In this document: positions 35,401-44,199 of the stretch, in pieces
Numbering within the stretch: the stretch's first letter is position 1
Layout of the letters: every line of letters begins with the position of its first letter
Assembly: GCF_004125265.1 (NCBI RefSeq)
Contig: NZ_RDTE01000003.1
Coordinates: 1,674,001-1,738,000 of the forward strand
From: Streptomyces lydicus
GTDB lineage: Bacteria > Actinomycetota > Actinomycetes > Streptomycetales > Streptomycetaceae
DNA: 64,000 bases
Reading direction: 5' to 3'
The notes under the pieces: generated by a model
Told to the model about the DNA's origin: nothing
Database searches by the model: none
The model's input: the letters and a program-made list of their open reading frames with translations, nothing else
Position numbers and translations under genes: made by a program

Positions 35401-36543
35401 TCAGCGGGGCCGGGGGTCACCGCCGTCACCGCGGTCACGCCCCTCGCCGTGGTCACCGCTCTCGCCGCCGTCGCCGCCGTGCTCACCGCCGCCGTGCTCA
35501 CCCCCGTCCGCCGACGACCCTTGCTCGTCAGCGGCACCCGCCTCCTCGGCGCCCGGACCCGCTCCTCTCCCCGCCGCCTCCGCCTTGGCAGCCGCCCGCC
35601 GGGCGACCTCCTCGCGGGCCGCGGCCGTGGCGACCGACGGCCACACCCGGTCGAGTGAGGCGTTCATCGCGGCCCCGACCAGCACCGCGAAGGCGGACAC
35701 CCCGATCCACAGCAGTACGGCGACCGGAGCGGCCAGTGAGCCGTAGATGGTGGGCCCCTCGACCGTCGAGGTGAGGTAGAGCCGCAGCAGGAAGCTGCCG
35801 AGCACCCACATGCCGAGCGCGACCACCGCACCGGGAATGTCCTCCGGCCAGGGCGAACGGACCGGTACGGACGCGTGGTAGAGCGTGGTCAGGAAGGCGA
35901 CCGACAGCAGCAGGACGACCGGCCAGTACAGCGCCCGGATGATGTGCTCGCTGGCCGGCAGCCAGCTCACGACGGTGTCGGGCCCGGCGACCATCAGCGG
36001 CAGCGCGACCGCGCCGACGACCAGCGCGGCGAGGTACAGCGCGAACGCCAGCAGCCGGGTCTTGATGATGCCGCGCCGGCCGTCGAGCCCGTACATGATG
36101 GTGATGGTGTCGACGAAGACGTTCATCGCCCGGGACCCGGACCACAGGGCGATGGCGAAGCCGAGGGAGATGACGTCCGGGCGGCGGCCGGTGAAGACGT
36201 CGTTGAGCAGCGGCCGGGCGATCTCGTTCACGCCCTTGGCGGACAGGACGGTGCCGGCCGCGCCGAGGATGTGCCGGCGGACGCTGTCGAGGGTGTCGTG
36301 CCCGATCCAGGCGTTCGTGTAGCCGAGCACGCCCAGGAGGCCCAGGATCAGCGGCGGCAGCGACAGCAGGCTCCAGAAGGCGGCCTCGGCGGCCAGGCCG
36401 GTGACCCGGTACTTCATGCAGGAGTTGACGGTGTCCTTGAGCAGGAGCCAGGCCAGCCGGCGTTTGGAGACGTTGCGGTAGAGGGCTCGGGCCTTGGTCA
36501 GACGGCCCGCGGGCCGCTCGGTTGGTTCGTTTGCCGGCTGCAC
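35401..36543 (-). CDS. YihY/BrkB-family membrane protein
   Basis: 380 residues. Six helices typical of the family (about residues 40-285), opening with GLAAEAAFWSLLSLPPLILGLLGVLGY. The last 90 residues are a disordered Ala/Glu then Gly/His/Asp-rich tail (EHGGGEHGGDGGESGDHG). GTG 36543 is the most likely start although AAGGAG abuts it; GTG 36579 is an alternative that would overlap aidB. The family is linked to membrane or envelope processes without a settled function. It is head to head with aidB with only 18 bp between starts. Confidence 0.87.
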   Translation of the reverse strand: MQPANEPTERPAGRLTKARALYRNVSKRRLAWLLLKDTVNSCMKYRVTGLAAEAAFWSLLSLPPLILGLLGVLGYTNAWIGHDTLDSVRRHILGAAGTVLSAKGVNEIARPLLNDVFTGRRPDVISLGFAIALWSGSRAMNVFVDTITIMYGLDGRRGIIKTRLLAFALYLAALVVGAVALPLMVAGPDTVVSWLPASEHIIRALYWPVVLLLSVAFLTTLYHASVPVRSPWPEDIPGAVVALGMWVLGSFLLRLYLTSTVEGPTIYGSLAAPVAVLLWIGVSAFAVLVGAAMNASLDRVWPSVATAAAREEVARRAAAKAEAAGRGAGPGAEEAGAADEQGSSADGGEHGGGEHGGDGGESGDHGEGRDRGDGGDPRPR

Positions 36544-36561
36544 CTCCTTACCGTATCCGGC

Positions 36562-38205
36562 ATGGCAGCCACCACTCACACGGTCACGAACCAGCCTCCG
36601 CCGCTGGTCGGATATGACGTCTTCGCCGGCGACGCGGCCCTGACCGAGGGCATCACCCGGTATGTCGCCGACGCCCGGCTCGACGAGGTACGCGAAGAAC
36701 TCAGCACACTGGGACAGGCGGCCGGCTCCGCGCACGCCCGGCGCTGGGGCGAACAGGCCAACGCGCACCCGCCCGTCCTGCGCACCCATGACCGCTACGG
36801 CCACCGGATCGACGAGGTGGAGTTCCACCCGGCGTGGCACCGGCTGCTCGGCCATGCGGTCACGGCCGGCCTGACCGGCGCCTGGTCCCGCCCCGACGGC
36901 CATGTCCGCCGCACCGCCGGCTTCCTCGTGTGGACGCAGGCCGAGGCGGGGCACGGCTGCCCGGTGTCGATGACCCATGCGGCGGTGCCCACGCTGCGCG
37001 CCGAACCCGCGCTGGCGGCCGAGTGGGAACCGCTGCTGACCTCGCGGGTGTACGAGCACGAGCTGCGGCCGGTCGCCGAGAAGGGCGGCGCGCTGGCCGG
37101 GATGGCCATGACCGAGAAGCAGGGCGGCAGCGACCTGCGGGCCCTGACGACCCGCGCCGAGCCGCTGGCCGCAGCCGGCGAATACGTCCTGACCGGCCAC
37201 AAGTGGTTCTGCTCGGCGCCGATGTCGGACGCCTTCCTGGTGCTGGCCCGCGCGCCGGGAGGGCTTACTTGCTTTCTGCTGCCGCGGGTGCTGCCGGACG
37301 GCAGCCGTAACTCCTTCCGCATCCAGCGGCTCAAGGACAAGCTCGGCAACCGCTCGAACGCCTCGGCTGAGGTCGAGTTCGACGGGGAGAGCTGGGCGCG
37401 CCGGGTCGGCGAGGAGGGACGCGGGGTGGCGACCCTCATCGAGATGGTCGCGGCGACCCGGCTGGACTGTGTCAGTGCCTCGGCGGCGGTGATGCGGCAG
37501 GCGGTGGCCCAGGCGGTGCACCACGCCACCTACCGGGAGGCCTTCGGGGACCGGCTGGCCGACAAGCCGCTGATGCGCAATGTGCTGGCCGATCTGGCAC
37601 TGGAGTCGGAGGCGGCGACCACCCTGGCGCTGCGGCTGGCGGCGGCGTACGACGGCGGCACCGAGCAGGAACGGCACTTTCTGCGGCTGGCGGTGCCGGT
37701 GGCGAAGTACTGGGTGACCAAGCGCTGCACACCGCTGGTGACCGAGGCGCTGGAGTGCCTGGGCGGCAATGGTTACGTGGAGGAGTCGGGGCTGCCGCGG
37801 CTGCTGCGCGAGGCGCCGCTCAACTCGATCTGGGAGGGCGCCGGCAATGTCCAGGCGCTGGACGTCCTGCGGGCCCTGCGGCGCGAACCCGAGGCACTGA
37901 ACGCGTTCCTGACCGAGGTCGGGGCGGCACGGGGCGCGGACCACCGGCTGGACCGTGCGATCACGGGGATGCTCACCGAACTCGCCGACCTGGAGGGCAT
38001 CGAGGCCCGGGCCCGGCGGCTGGCGGAGCGGATGGCACTGGTCCTCCAGGGGTCGCTGCTGGTGCGCCATGCGCCGCCCGAGGTCGCGGACGCGTTCTGC
38101 GCCGGCCGGCTCGGCGGAGACGCGGGCACGGCCTTCGGGACGCTGCCGCACACACTGGATCTCGCGGCCGTGGTGGCGCGGGCCAGGCCGGTGGCCGACG
38201 ACTGA
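36562..38205 (+). CDS. aidB: AidB-like acyl-CoA dehydrogenase-family flavoprotein
   Basis: 547 residues, ATG 36562. It matches E. coli AidB along its length: HTVTNQPPPL at the start, GMAMTEKQGGSDLRA, the segment RLKDKLGNRSNAS, and LNSIWEGAGNVQALDVLRAL. AidB binds FAD, has only weak isovaleryl-CoA dehydrogenase activity, binds DNA and protects against alkylation. No ada or alkA gene lies nearby, so control by Ada cannot be inferred here. A GC-rich tandem repeat and a terminator (38346) follow. It is divergent from the BrkB gene at unusually close range. Confidence 0.93.
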   Translation: MAATTHTVTNQPPPLVGYDVFAGDAALTEGITRYVADARLDEVREELSTLGQAAGSAHARRWGEQANAHPPVLRTHDRYGHRIDEVEFHPAWHRLLGHAVTAGLTGAWSRPDGHVRRTAGFLVWTQAEAGHGCPVSMTHAAVPTLRAEPALAAEWEPLLTSRVYEHELRPVAEKGGALAGMAMTEKQGGSDLRALTTRAEPLAAAGEYVLTGHKWFCSAPMSDAFLVLARAPGGLTCFLLPRVLPDGSRNSFRIQRLKDKLGNRSNASAEVEFDGESWARRVGEEGRGVATLIEMVAATRLDCVSASAAVMRQAVAQAVHHATYREAFGDRLADKPLMRNVLADLALESEAATTLALRLAAAYDGGTEQERHFLRLAVPVAKYWVTKRCTPLVTEALECLGGNGYVEESGLPRLLREAPLNSIWEGAGNVQALDVLRALRREPEALNAFLTEVGAARGADHRLDRAITGMLTELADLEGIEARARRLAERMALVLQGSLLVRHAPPEVADAFCAGRLGGDAGTAFGTLPHTLDLAAVVARARPVADD

Positions 38206-38207
38206 GC

Positions 38208-38340
38208 GCGGCACCGGCCTGATGCGGGAGCGGCCCGGCGCGGCACCGGCCTGATGCGGATGCGGCCCGGCGCGGCACCGCCCGGTACGGGAGCCGCCCG
38301 GCGCGGCACCGGCCCGACGTGGCACGGCCCGGCGCGGCGG
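38208..38340. repeat. 31-32 bp tandem repeat, four copies plus a partial
   Basis: Units begin at 38208, 38240, 38272, 38303 and 38334 with GCGGCACCGG; copies 1 and 2 are nearly identical and later ones drift. The tract starts 3 bp after the aidB stop. Confidence 0.85.
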
Positions 38341-38345
38341 CGGCT

Positions 38346-38384
38346 CCCCGTTGCCTCCGGGCATCGCCTCGTGAGGCAACGGGG
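38346..38384 (+). terminator. Hairpin terminator after aidB
   Basis: 12-bp perfect arms (CCCCGTTGCCTC at 38346-38357 and its complement at 38373-38384), 15-base loop. Confidence 0.85.
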
Positions 38385-38743
38385 CAGGGGGTTGCCGCCG
38401 CCGCGTCGGTCGGGGAGCGGTGCCGCGCCGACACGGCACCGCTCCGCTCCCGGTCCAGGGGCATCGGGAACCGAGCCCCCTCCCGCACCGTGCCGACGTC
38501 GCGCAGGGCGGCCGATGGCATCTCCGGCGACACCGGCGGGCATCCCGACGGGTGACCGGCGCACCCGCGGTGGCGAGACGCCATCGGCCGCTTCGGTCAC
38601 CCTCCCCGGAACGCCGCCCGGGCGACAACGGTTGCACTGCGTTGCAGCGCCCTCGGGCGGACCGGGACAATGGGCGGCTCCAGGACGGACCGATGAGCGT
38701 ATGAGGGGCACCACCCGAGGGACCGGGCAGTACGGAGAACAGC
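38385..38743. other. Intergenic region upstream of the GAF regulator
   Basis: 359 bp with no credible gene. Two GTTGCA half-sites 10 bp apart (around 38631-38646) may be a regulator site; otherwise I see nothing in it. Confidence 0.45.
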
Positions 38744-40033
38744 GTGAGCGACAGAGCGATCGACGGCGCCATCTGGTCGGACCGGGACAACCGCGCCACC
38801 GCACACCGTCTCGCCACGGTCCGCGAGGCGGTGCTCGCGGGCGAGAGCACGCCGGGCCGGAGTTCCGGGTCACCGCGCCCGGTGATCGGTGAATCCTGGC
38901 ACCGGGTCCGGGTCTCGGGCGTCGACCCGGACCGGGACCGCCCCCAAGTCCCCCTGTCGGTAGCGGAGTTGGAGCAGCGCCGGCAGATGTCCCCGCTGGC
39001 GGGGGTACTGCCGATGCTCGGTGAGGGGCTGTTACCGGCCGCCGACGCCGCACAGCAGATCATGGTCGTCACCGACGCCGAGGGCCGGGTGCTGTGGCGC
39101 GAGGGCAGCGCGCCGGTCCGCCGGATGGCCGACCGACTGGGCTTCGACAAGGGCGCCGACTGGACAGAGGACGTCGTCGGCACCAACGCCATCGGCACGG
39201 CACTGGTGGCCGGCCGGCCGGTGCTCGTGCACTCCGCGGAGCACTTCGTCCGCAGCCACCACCAGTGGACATGCGCCGCGGCACCGCTCCACGACCCGCG
39301 CGACGGGCGCCTGCTGGGCACGGTGGACCTCAGCGGCCCGGCGGCCTCCTTCCACCCCATGACACTCTCACTGGTGTCCGCCGTCGCCCGGCTCGCCGAG
39401 GGCGAACTGCGCACCCGCCACCATCTGTCCCTGGAACGGCTGCGGTCGAGCGCGGCACCGGTGCTGGCGCGGATCGGCGGGCGGGCGCTGGCCGTCGACC
39501 CGAGCGGCTGGGTCGTGGGGGTGACGGGCCTGACGCCGCCGGACCGGGTGGCGCTGCCCAAGGCGCCCGAGGCCGGGCCGCTGTGGCTGCCGCGGTACGG
39601 CAGGTGTGCCCTGGAGCCGTTACCCGGCGGCTGGCTGATCCGGGTCGGGGGCCGGGAACGGGACATCGGGCCGAGCCGGGTGGTGCTGGACGTCAGCGGC
39701 CGGGACGGCTCGACGGTCACCGTCAGCGGACCGGCCGGCAGCTGGTCGCACGAGCTGACCCCGCGCCATGCCGAGCTGCTGTTCGTCCTCGCCGCGCATC
39801 CGCAGGGGCGCAGCGCCGCCGAACTCGCCCGGGACCTCTTCGGCGACGACAGCCGTACGGTCACGGTACGGGCCGAGCTGTCCCGGCTGCGCCGCCATCT
39901 CACGAGCGTGCTGGCGCACCGCCCGTACCGCTTCGCGGACGGGGTGGAGGTGGAGCTCCTGCTGCCGCCGCGGCCCGACCGTCTGCTGCCGCAGTCCTCG
40001 GCGCCCGCGGTGGCGACGGCGCGGCTGGGGTGA
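38744..40033 (+). CDS. GAF-domain transcriptional regulator with C-terminal winged helix
   Basis: 429 residues, GTG 38744 after GGAG. The N-terminal third resembles the AcoR-type input region (ESWHRVRVSGVDPDRDRPQVPLS) followed by a GAF domain (about 100-215: DWTEDVVGTNAIGTALVAGRPVLVHSAEHF). In place of the AcoR AAA+ ATPase and Fis helix-turn-helix, the C-terminus (about 335-405, with LFVLAAHPQGRSAAELARDLFGDD and LRRHL) looks like an OmpR/SARP-type winged helix. It should sense a small molecule and activate transcription with ordinary sigma factors. The nearby LLM remnant may once have been a target. Confidence 0.85.
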   Translation: MSDRAIDGAIWSDRDNRATAHRLATVREAVLAGESTPGRSSGSPRPVIGESWHRVRVSGVDPDRDRPQVPLSVAELEQRRQMSPLAGVLPMLGEGLLPAADAAQQIMVVTDAEGRVLWREGSAPVRRMADRLGFDKGADWTEDVVGTNAIGTALVAGRPVLVHSAEHFVRSHHQWTCAAAPLHDPRDGRLLGTVDLSGPAASFHPMTLSLVSAVARLAEGELRTRHHLSLERLRSSAAPVLARIGGRALAVDPSGWVVGVTGLTPPDRVALPKAPEAGPLWLPRYGRCALEPLPGGWLIRVGGRERDIGPSRVVLDVSGRDGSTVTVSGPAGSWSHELTPRHAELLFVLAAHPQGRSAAELARDLFGDDSRTVTVRAELSRLRRHLTSVLAHRPYRFADGVEVELLLPPRPDRLLPQSSAPAVATARLG

Positions 40034-40140
40034 CGGGGCGGCAGGGACCCGGGGCTGGGCGGCAGAGACCCGGGGACGGCAGGGGGAGGCGGGCAGCAGG
40101 TCCGGGCGGACACCAAGGCCACGGGGAGGGCCGTACGGGC

Positions 40141-40404
40141 CGGCCCCGGCTGCTGGCCCAGGTCAATGTCGCCCTCGGCCCGGAGCCGACCCTCGACCGG
40201 GCCCGCGAGGAACTGCATGCGTACTACCGGCCGAGCAGCCACACCGACCACGTCGTGCGGGGACTGCTCACCACCGGACCGCAGATCCGCGAGGCGGTGG
40301 CCGCGTTCCGTGCGATCGGCGCGGACGAAGTGATGCTCTACTGCTGGTCCCCGGACCCGGACCAGGTCGAGCGGCTGGCCGACGCGGTGTTCCACGGCGA
40401 ATAG
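40141..40404 (+). pseudogene. C-terminal remnant of a luciferase-like (LLM) flavin-dependent monooxygenase
   Basis: An 87-codon open stretch matches the end of F420/FMN-dependent LLM enzymes: a VNVALGPEP strand, then a helix beginning AREELHAYY, a TTGPQIREAVAAFRAIGADEV segment, and a final YCWSPDPDQVERLADAVF. No ATG, GTG or TTG start with a ribosome site opens it and the first 200 or so residues of the enzyme are missing. The upstream 100 bp is low-complexity GC. It is most simply a decayed gene downstream of the GAF regulator. Confidence 0.7.
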
Positions 40405-40529
40405 CGGGTCGGGGGGGGCCGTTCGGCCGTCTGCACTCGCCGCTGCCGGGGCGCCCGCCTAGCGTGCCGACAGCGGACCGTGCACCCCGCGAGGGGCGCC
40501 CCGGGAAGCGCGGTCACGGGAGGTGAGCG

Positions 40530-41216
40530 ATGAGCCCGACGGACCCGGCGGAACCGGCGGAAGCGGCGGAAGCGCCCCCCGGGCAGCCGGCGGCCGCACG
40601 CCGGCCCAGGTGGGGCGTGCTGGCGCTGGCCGGGCTCATCGGCATCGGCATGGTGCGGCAGGGGGTGTCCGGTGAGGCCGACGGGCCGCCGCAGCCGGGG
40701 GCCGGCACCGCCCTCTTCCCCGGCGACCTCCCGCCCGAGGGCCCCGCGCCGCCGCCGCTGCCCCGTTCCGCCCCCGCCCGGGTGGCGATTCCGTCGATCG
40801 AGGTGTCGGCCCCGCTGATGCCGCTGGGCCTGGACAAGGACGGCTGGATCGAGGGCCCGCCGGCCGACGCCCCCCGGCTGGCGGGCTGGTACGCGCACGC
40901 ACCGACCCCGGGCGAGAACGGCACCGCCGTCATCGTCGGACATGTCGACACCCGCGGCGGGCCCGCCGTCTTCTACGGGCTGGGCGCCCTGGAGAAGGGC
41001 CGGACGATCCGGGTCACCCGCGAGGACGGGCGGACCGCGGTCTTCGAGGTCTACGGCATCCAGGTCTTCGACAAGCGGAAGTTCCCCGCCCGGAAGGTCT
41101 ACGGCCCCACCGGACGCCCCGAACTGCGCGTCCTGACCTGCGGCGGCGCCTACGAGGCGGGGTCCGGCTACGCGGGCAACGTGGTGGTCTTCGCCCGGAT
41201 GGCAGAGCCGGGATGA
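40530..41216 (+). CDS. Class F sortase
   Basis: 228 residues, ATG 40530 with a near-perfect GGGAGGTGA site. A Pro/Ala-rich N-terminus and one helix (about 28-44) anchor it outside the membrane, followed by a Pro-rich linker and the sortase barrel (about 85-228). Catalytic His138 lies in VGHVDT and Cys204 in LTCGG. Class F enzymes are the housekeeping-like but poorly understood sortases of actinobacteria; the sorting substrate is not nearby. It is a single gene followed by a 14-bp tandem repeat. Confidence 0.92.
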   Translation: MSPTDPAEPAEAAEAPPGQPAAARRPRWGVLALAGLIGIGMVRQGVSGEADGPPQPGAGTALFPGDLPPEGPAPPPLPRSAPARVAIPSIEVSAPLMPLGLDKDGWIEGPPADAPRLAGWYAHAPTPGENGTAVIVGHVDTRGGPAVFYGLGALEKGRTIRVTREDGRTAVFEVYGIQVFDKRKFPARKVYGPTGRPELRVLTCGGAYEAGSGYAGNVVVFARMAEPG

Positions 41217-41252
41217 CGGAGGCCGGATGACGGAGGCCGGATGACGGAGGCC
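41211..41252. repeat. Three perfect 14-bp tandem repeats at the sortase stop
   Basis: GGATGACGGAGGCC occurs three times without gap; the first copy contains the sortase TGA. Slippage there would not alter the protein. Confidence 0.9.
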
Positions 41253-41270
41253 GGCCGCCGAACGTACTCC

Positions 41271-41876
41271 TCAGGTGGTGCGGGCGAAGGGATCGGTCAC
41301 GGGGCGGTTCCGCCACGCGGCGAGCGCGCAGCCGACGGCGAGGAGGAAAGCGGCTTCGCCGGCGCCCAGGTACGAGAGGGGTTCCTGGATCGGCCAGGCC
41401 CAGGGCTGGGCCGATCCTCCCGGCCGGCGGCCGGCCGCGGCACACACCAGGGGCAGCGCGGCGACGCAGATCGCGGCGATACCCGGTCCCAGCACGGCGC
41501 GGACGACGAGGGCACTGCCGAGGAAGCCGGCACAGTTGCGGGCGAGGGACAGGGCTTCGGGCCGGTCCCACAGCAGCTGGATTCCCGCCGCCGTCACGAG
41601 GGCCAGCAGGGCGAATGTCACGCACAGCGCCACGGTGCGCCGACCGTTGTGGCGCAACGCCACCTCCTCGGCGAGGGTGTCCCCGCGATCGAGCCCGTGC
41701 AGGAGCAGCACCACCGGCAGGACTCCCAGGAACTGGGTGACCAGAAGCCGCCCGGAGGGGCCGGCCACGGCGGGTACGGGGATGGCTTCCTGGCGCACCA
41801 GGATCGCCATGACGTGGACCGCGAAGAGGGCGGGCAGCACTGCGGGGACGTTCCTGGCCTTGAGCCACCAGATCAT
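41271..41876 (-). CDS. Small membrane protein of an ABC-type operon
   Basis: 201 residues, ATG 41876 overlapping the upstream stop by 4 bp. Five to six hydrophobic helices with short loops (MIWWLKARNVPAVLPALFAVHV at the start; LVTQFLGVLPVVLLLHGLDRG). It has no known domain. Translational coupling to the large permease-like protein and the ATPase upstream suggests it is a second membrane component of that ABC system. Confidence 0.75.
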   Translation of the reverse strand: MIWWLKARNVPAVLPALFAVHVMAILVRQEAIPVPAVAGPSGRLLVTQFLGVLPVVLLLHGLDRGDTLAEEVALRHNGRRTVALCVTFALLALVTAAGIQLLWDRPEALSLARNCAGFLGSALVVRAVLGPGIAAICVAALPLVCAAAGRRPGGSAQPWAWPIQEPLSYLGAGEAAFLLAVGCALAAWRNRPVTDPFARTT

Positions 41877-43156
41877 CGTGTCGTCTCCCTGGTCCGGTGG
41901 GCGGGGACGGGCGCGGGGTGGGTGGTGCAGTCCCGCAGGGCCTTGCTGTTGTGCCGGAACCACGCCAGCTGCTCGTCACTGCCCGCGTGACGGACGTCCG
42001 CGGCGACGGCGGTTTCCTTCGCGCCGTAGTGGCTGGCGATGTCGTCGAGAGCGGCACCCGCGGTGAGCGAGAGCCATGCCGCGGTGGGGCCGTAGGCGTC
42101 GTCGCCGGGATACGGGCTGCCCGACTGCGCACAGGCAGGCGGGCCGGGGGGCAGCAGGCTCGTACCCACTCCCGTGCGTACCTCGGACGGTGTGGGATCG
42201 GGCCAGGAGCCGATGGACGCCTCCCCCTTGCCCGGATGCTCTTCCATGGTGAGGGTGTCCGGTAGGGCGACACCGGCCTGTTGCAGACGCCGACGTGCCT
42301 CGGCGGCGTTGAGGCGGACCATCCCTGCGCGGCCGGAGAGCTCCGGCCACAGGCACACCCTCGGATGGTCACCGGCGCACCGCAGCTGCCCGGCCGCCCG
42401 GGTGACCGTCGGATCGGCGGGCAGACCGTGGGCAAGGAATCCGCTGCCGGTCAGGCCGGCCACCAGTGCCGCACCGATCAGGGCCCTGCGCAGGCGCACG
42501 GCAGTCGCGGTCAGCGCCAGGGCAGCGGCCGCGATGACGCCGCAGGCCAGCACGGCGGCACTGGCCGCGGCCTGCCAGTCCGGTGCTCGGCCGAGGGAGC
42601 AGCAGGAGGTCATGCCGCCGGTGACCATGTGGCGCAGCCAGACGGGTTCCACGGCGGCCGGGTAGGCGGTCACCACGAAGCTGAGCACCAGGGCCAGGGA
42701 GACCGCCACGACCAGCGGGAGGCGCTTGCCGAGCAGGAAGCCGGCCAGGGCATGGGCGGCGAGCACGACCAGCCATACGAGGGCCATGCCGACCGGTGGC
42801 ATACCGCCCCGAGGATGCGCCGTGGAGATCGTCAGCGCTACGGCCACCGCCATGCCGAGGGCGCCCAGAGCGAGGACGGGCACCAACAGCGGGAGGGCGA
42901 CGGCGAGCCCCGACCGGGCCGGGGCCCAGCCGGCGACGTTGCCGCGGGTGAAGCGTGCGCCCTCCCAGGCGCCGGCGGCCGCACAGGCCGGGGCCACGAA
43001 GGGCAGCGCGAAGGTGGCGGCGCCCACGGCGCTGGGCCAGTAGCCGGGGGTCACCGACGCGGCGAGGTCGTCCGACAGCAGCACGGCGACGAAGGCCGCC
43101 AGCAACGGAGCCAGCCAGGTGGCGGAGGAGGAGCGCGCGACAGTACGCCAGAGCAC
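41873..43156 (-). CDS. Permease-like membrane protein with C-terminal extracytoplasmic domain
   Basis: 427 residues. Six or so helices (about residues 12-240) precede a soluble domain of about 180 residues with four cysteines (LRCAGDHPRVCLWPEL, PPACAQSG, RDCTTHP) and a helical segment (NAAEARRRLQQAGVALPDTLTMEE). Exported actinobacterial domains often have such paired cysteines, so the domain is likely outside the cell. The arrangement, a permease with a large exported tail, is unusual. It lies 3 bp after the ATPase stop and overlaps the next gene by 4 bp. Confidence 0.78.
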   Translation of the reverse strand: MLWRTVARSSSATWLAPLLAAFVAVLLSDDLAASVTPGYWPSAVGAATFALPFVAPACAAAGAWEGARFTRGNVAGWAPARSGLAVALPLLVPVLALGALGMAVAVALTISTAHPRGGMPPVGMALVWLVVLAAHALAGFLLGKRLPLVVAVSLALVLSFVVTAYPAAVEPVWLRHMVTGGMTSCCSLGRAPDWQAAASAAVLACGVIAAAALALTATAVRLRRALIGAALVAGLTGSGFLAHGLPADPTVTRAAGQLRCAGDHPRVCLWPELSGRAGMVRLNAAEARRRLQQAGVALPDTLTMEEHPGKGEASIGSWPDPTPSEVRTGVGTSLLPPGPPACAQSGSPYPGDDAYGPTAAWLSLTAGAALDDIASHYGAKETAVAADVRHAGSDEQLAWFRHNSKALRDCTTHPAPVPAHRTRETTR

Positions 43157-43159
43157 GGC

Positions 43160-43903
43160 TCACACCTCCTGGGCGATCAGCTGGGTGTAAGCGCCTTCGG
43201 CGCGTCGCCCTTCCGGTGTGCCGGGGGCGGCGAGGGCGAGGAAGGTGTCGGGGTCGCCCTCGAAGCGGGTCCGGCCTCTGTCGAGGATGACGACGTGGTC
43301 GTACATGGTGTCGAGGTCTTCGGTCTGGTGGGTGGAGACCACGACCTGGATGTCGGCCAGCAGACTGGTCACCAGCTCGCGGAAGATATGGCGCTGCGAG
43401 GGGTCGAGTCCCGCCGTCGGCTCGTCGAGCAGCACGACCTCGCTGTCGTGGACGAGAGTGCCCGCTATGCCCATGCGCCGTAGCTGGCCGCCCGAGAGCT
43501 GGTGGCTCTTGCGGTCTGCCAGGCTGCCGAGCTTCACCCGCCCCAGGGCCTCGCGTGACCGGTCCCAGGCGTCGGCGCGGGACATGCCTTTCAACCAGCC
43601 GATATAGGCGACGTTTTCCCGGACCGTGAGCCCCGGCATCGGTGTGACGTGCTGCGGGAGCCAGCCCACGGCCTTGCGGTAGGCCGCTCGGGCAGGTCGC
43701 TGCCCGGGGTCCATCCCCTTCCACGTCACGGTTCCTCCGGTAGGGGATATCCAGGAGGCGGCGATACCTAAGAGCGTGGATTTGCCGGCGCCGTTCGGCC
43801 CCAGGAGGACGGTTGCCCTGTGATCGATGGAGAGATCGAGCCGGTGGAGAACGGGCACCTTCCTGCCGTAGCGGAAGGAGCACCCGGTGAATTGCAGAGA
43901 CAT
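43160..43903 (-). CDS. ABC transporter ATP-binding protein
   Basis: 247 residues, ATG 43903 with AAGGA 6 bases upstream. Walker A VLLGPNGAGKSTLL (about 32-45), Q-loop GWLPQH, signature LSGGQLRRMGIAG, Walker B VVLLDEPTAGLD and H-loop STHQTED are all intact. It belongs to the CcmA/ABC-2 type of exporter ATPase. With the two membrane proteins downstream it forms a complete three-gene exporter. No precursor peptide, immunity gene or regulator is evident next to it, so the cargo is unknown. Confidence 0.92.
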   Translation of the reverse strand: MSLQFTGCSFRYGRKVPVLHRLDLSIDHRATVLLGPNGAGKSTLLGIAASWISPTGGTVTWKGMDPGQRPARAAYRKAVGWLPQHVTPMPGLTVRENVAYIGWLKGMSRADAWDRSREALGRVKLGSLADRKSHQLSGGQLRRMGIAGTLVHDSEVVLLDEPTAGLDPSQRHIFRELVTSLLADIQVVVSTHQTEDLDTMYDHVVILDRGRTRFEGDPDTFLALAAPGTPEGRRAEGAYTQLIAQEV

Positions 43904-44199
43904 GCCATCCTTGCTGTCGCGAGCCGTACAGAAACCGGCCGGGAGCCCTGTGCGCGCTCCCGGCCGATGTTTCGTCAATTATTGCGTCGGGGCTCCCTGC
44001 GGGTCCCGGTATCCGCGGATCCGTCTCTCCGTGGACCCGTCTCTCGCGCATCGGTCTCTCCGCGTATCCGCTTCGACAGGCGGGCATCGGAGACCGGCAC
44101 CCCACACTGTGAGCAGGTGTCTCACCATTCGGGACGTGGCTCCGCCCCGTTCACCCGCAACGCCCCCGGGCCCCGCTCCCGGTGTGATGTGCTGGCCCC

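Noticed and set aside
36580..40395. Very long open frame continuing upstream of the BrkB gene on the minus strand
   Set aside because: It runs antisense through aidB, the GAF regulator and the LLM remnant, has the composition of a high-G+C shadow frame and no domain; only 35401-36543 is BrkB.
41271..43903. Bacteriocin or lanthipeptide cluster around the ABC exporter
   Set aside because: No precursor peptide, modifying enzyme or peptidase was found in the flanks; only the exporter is present.
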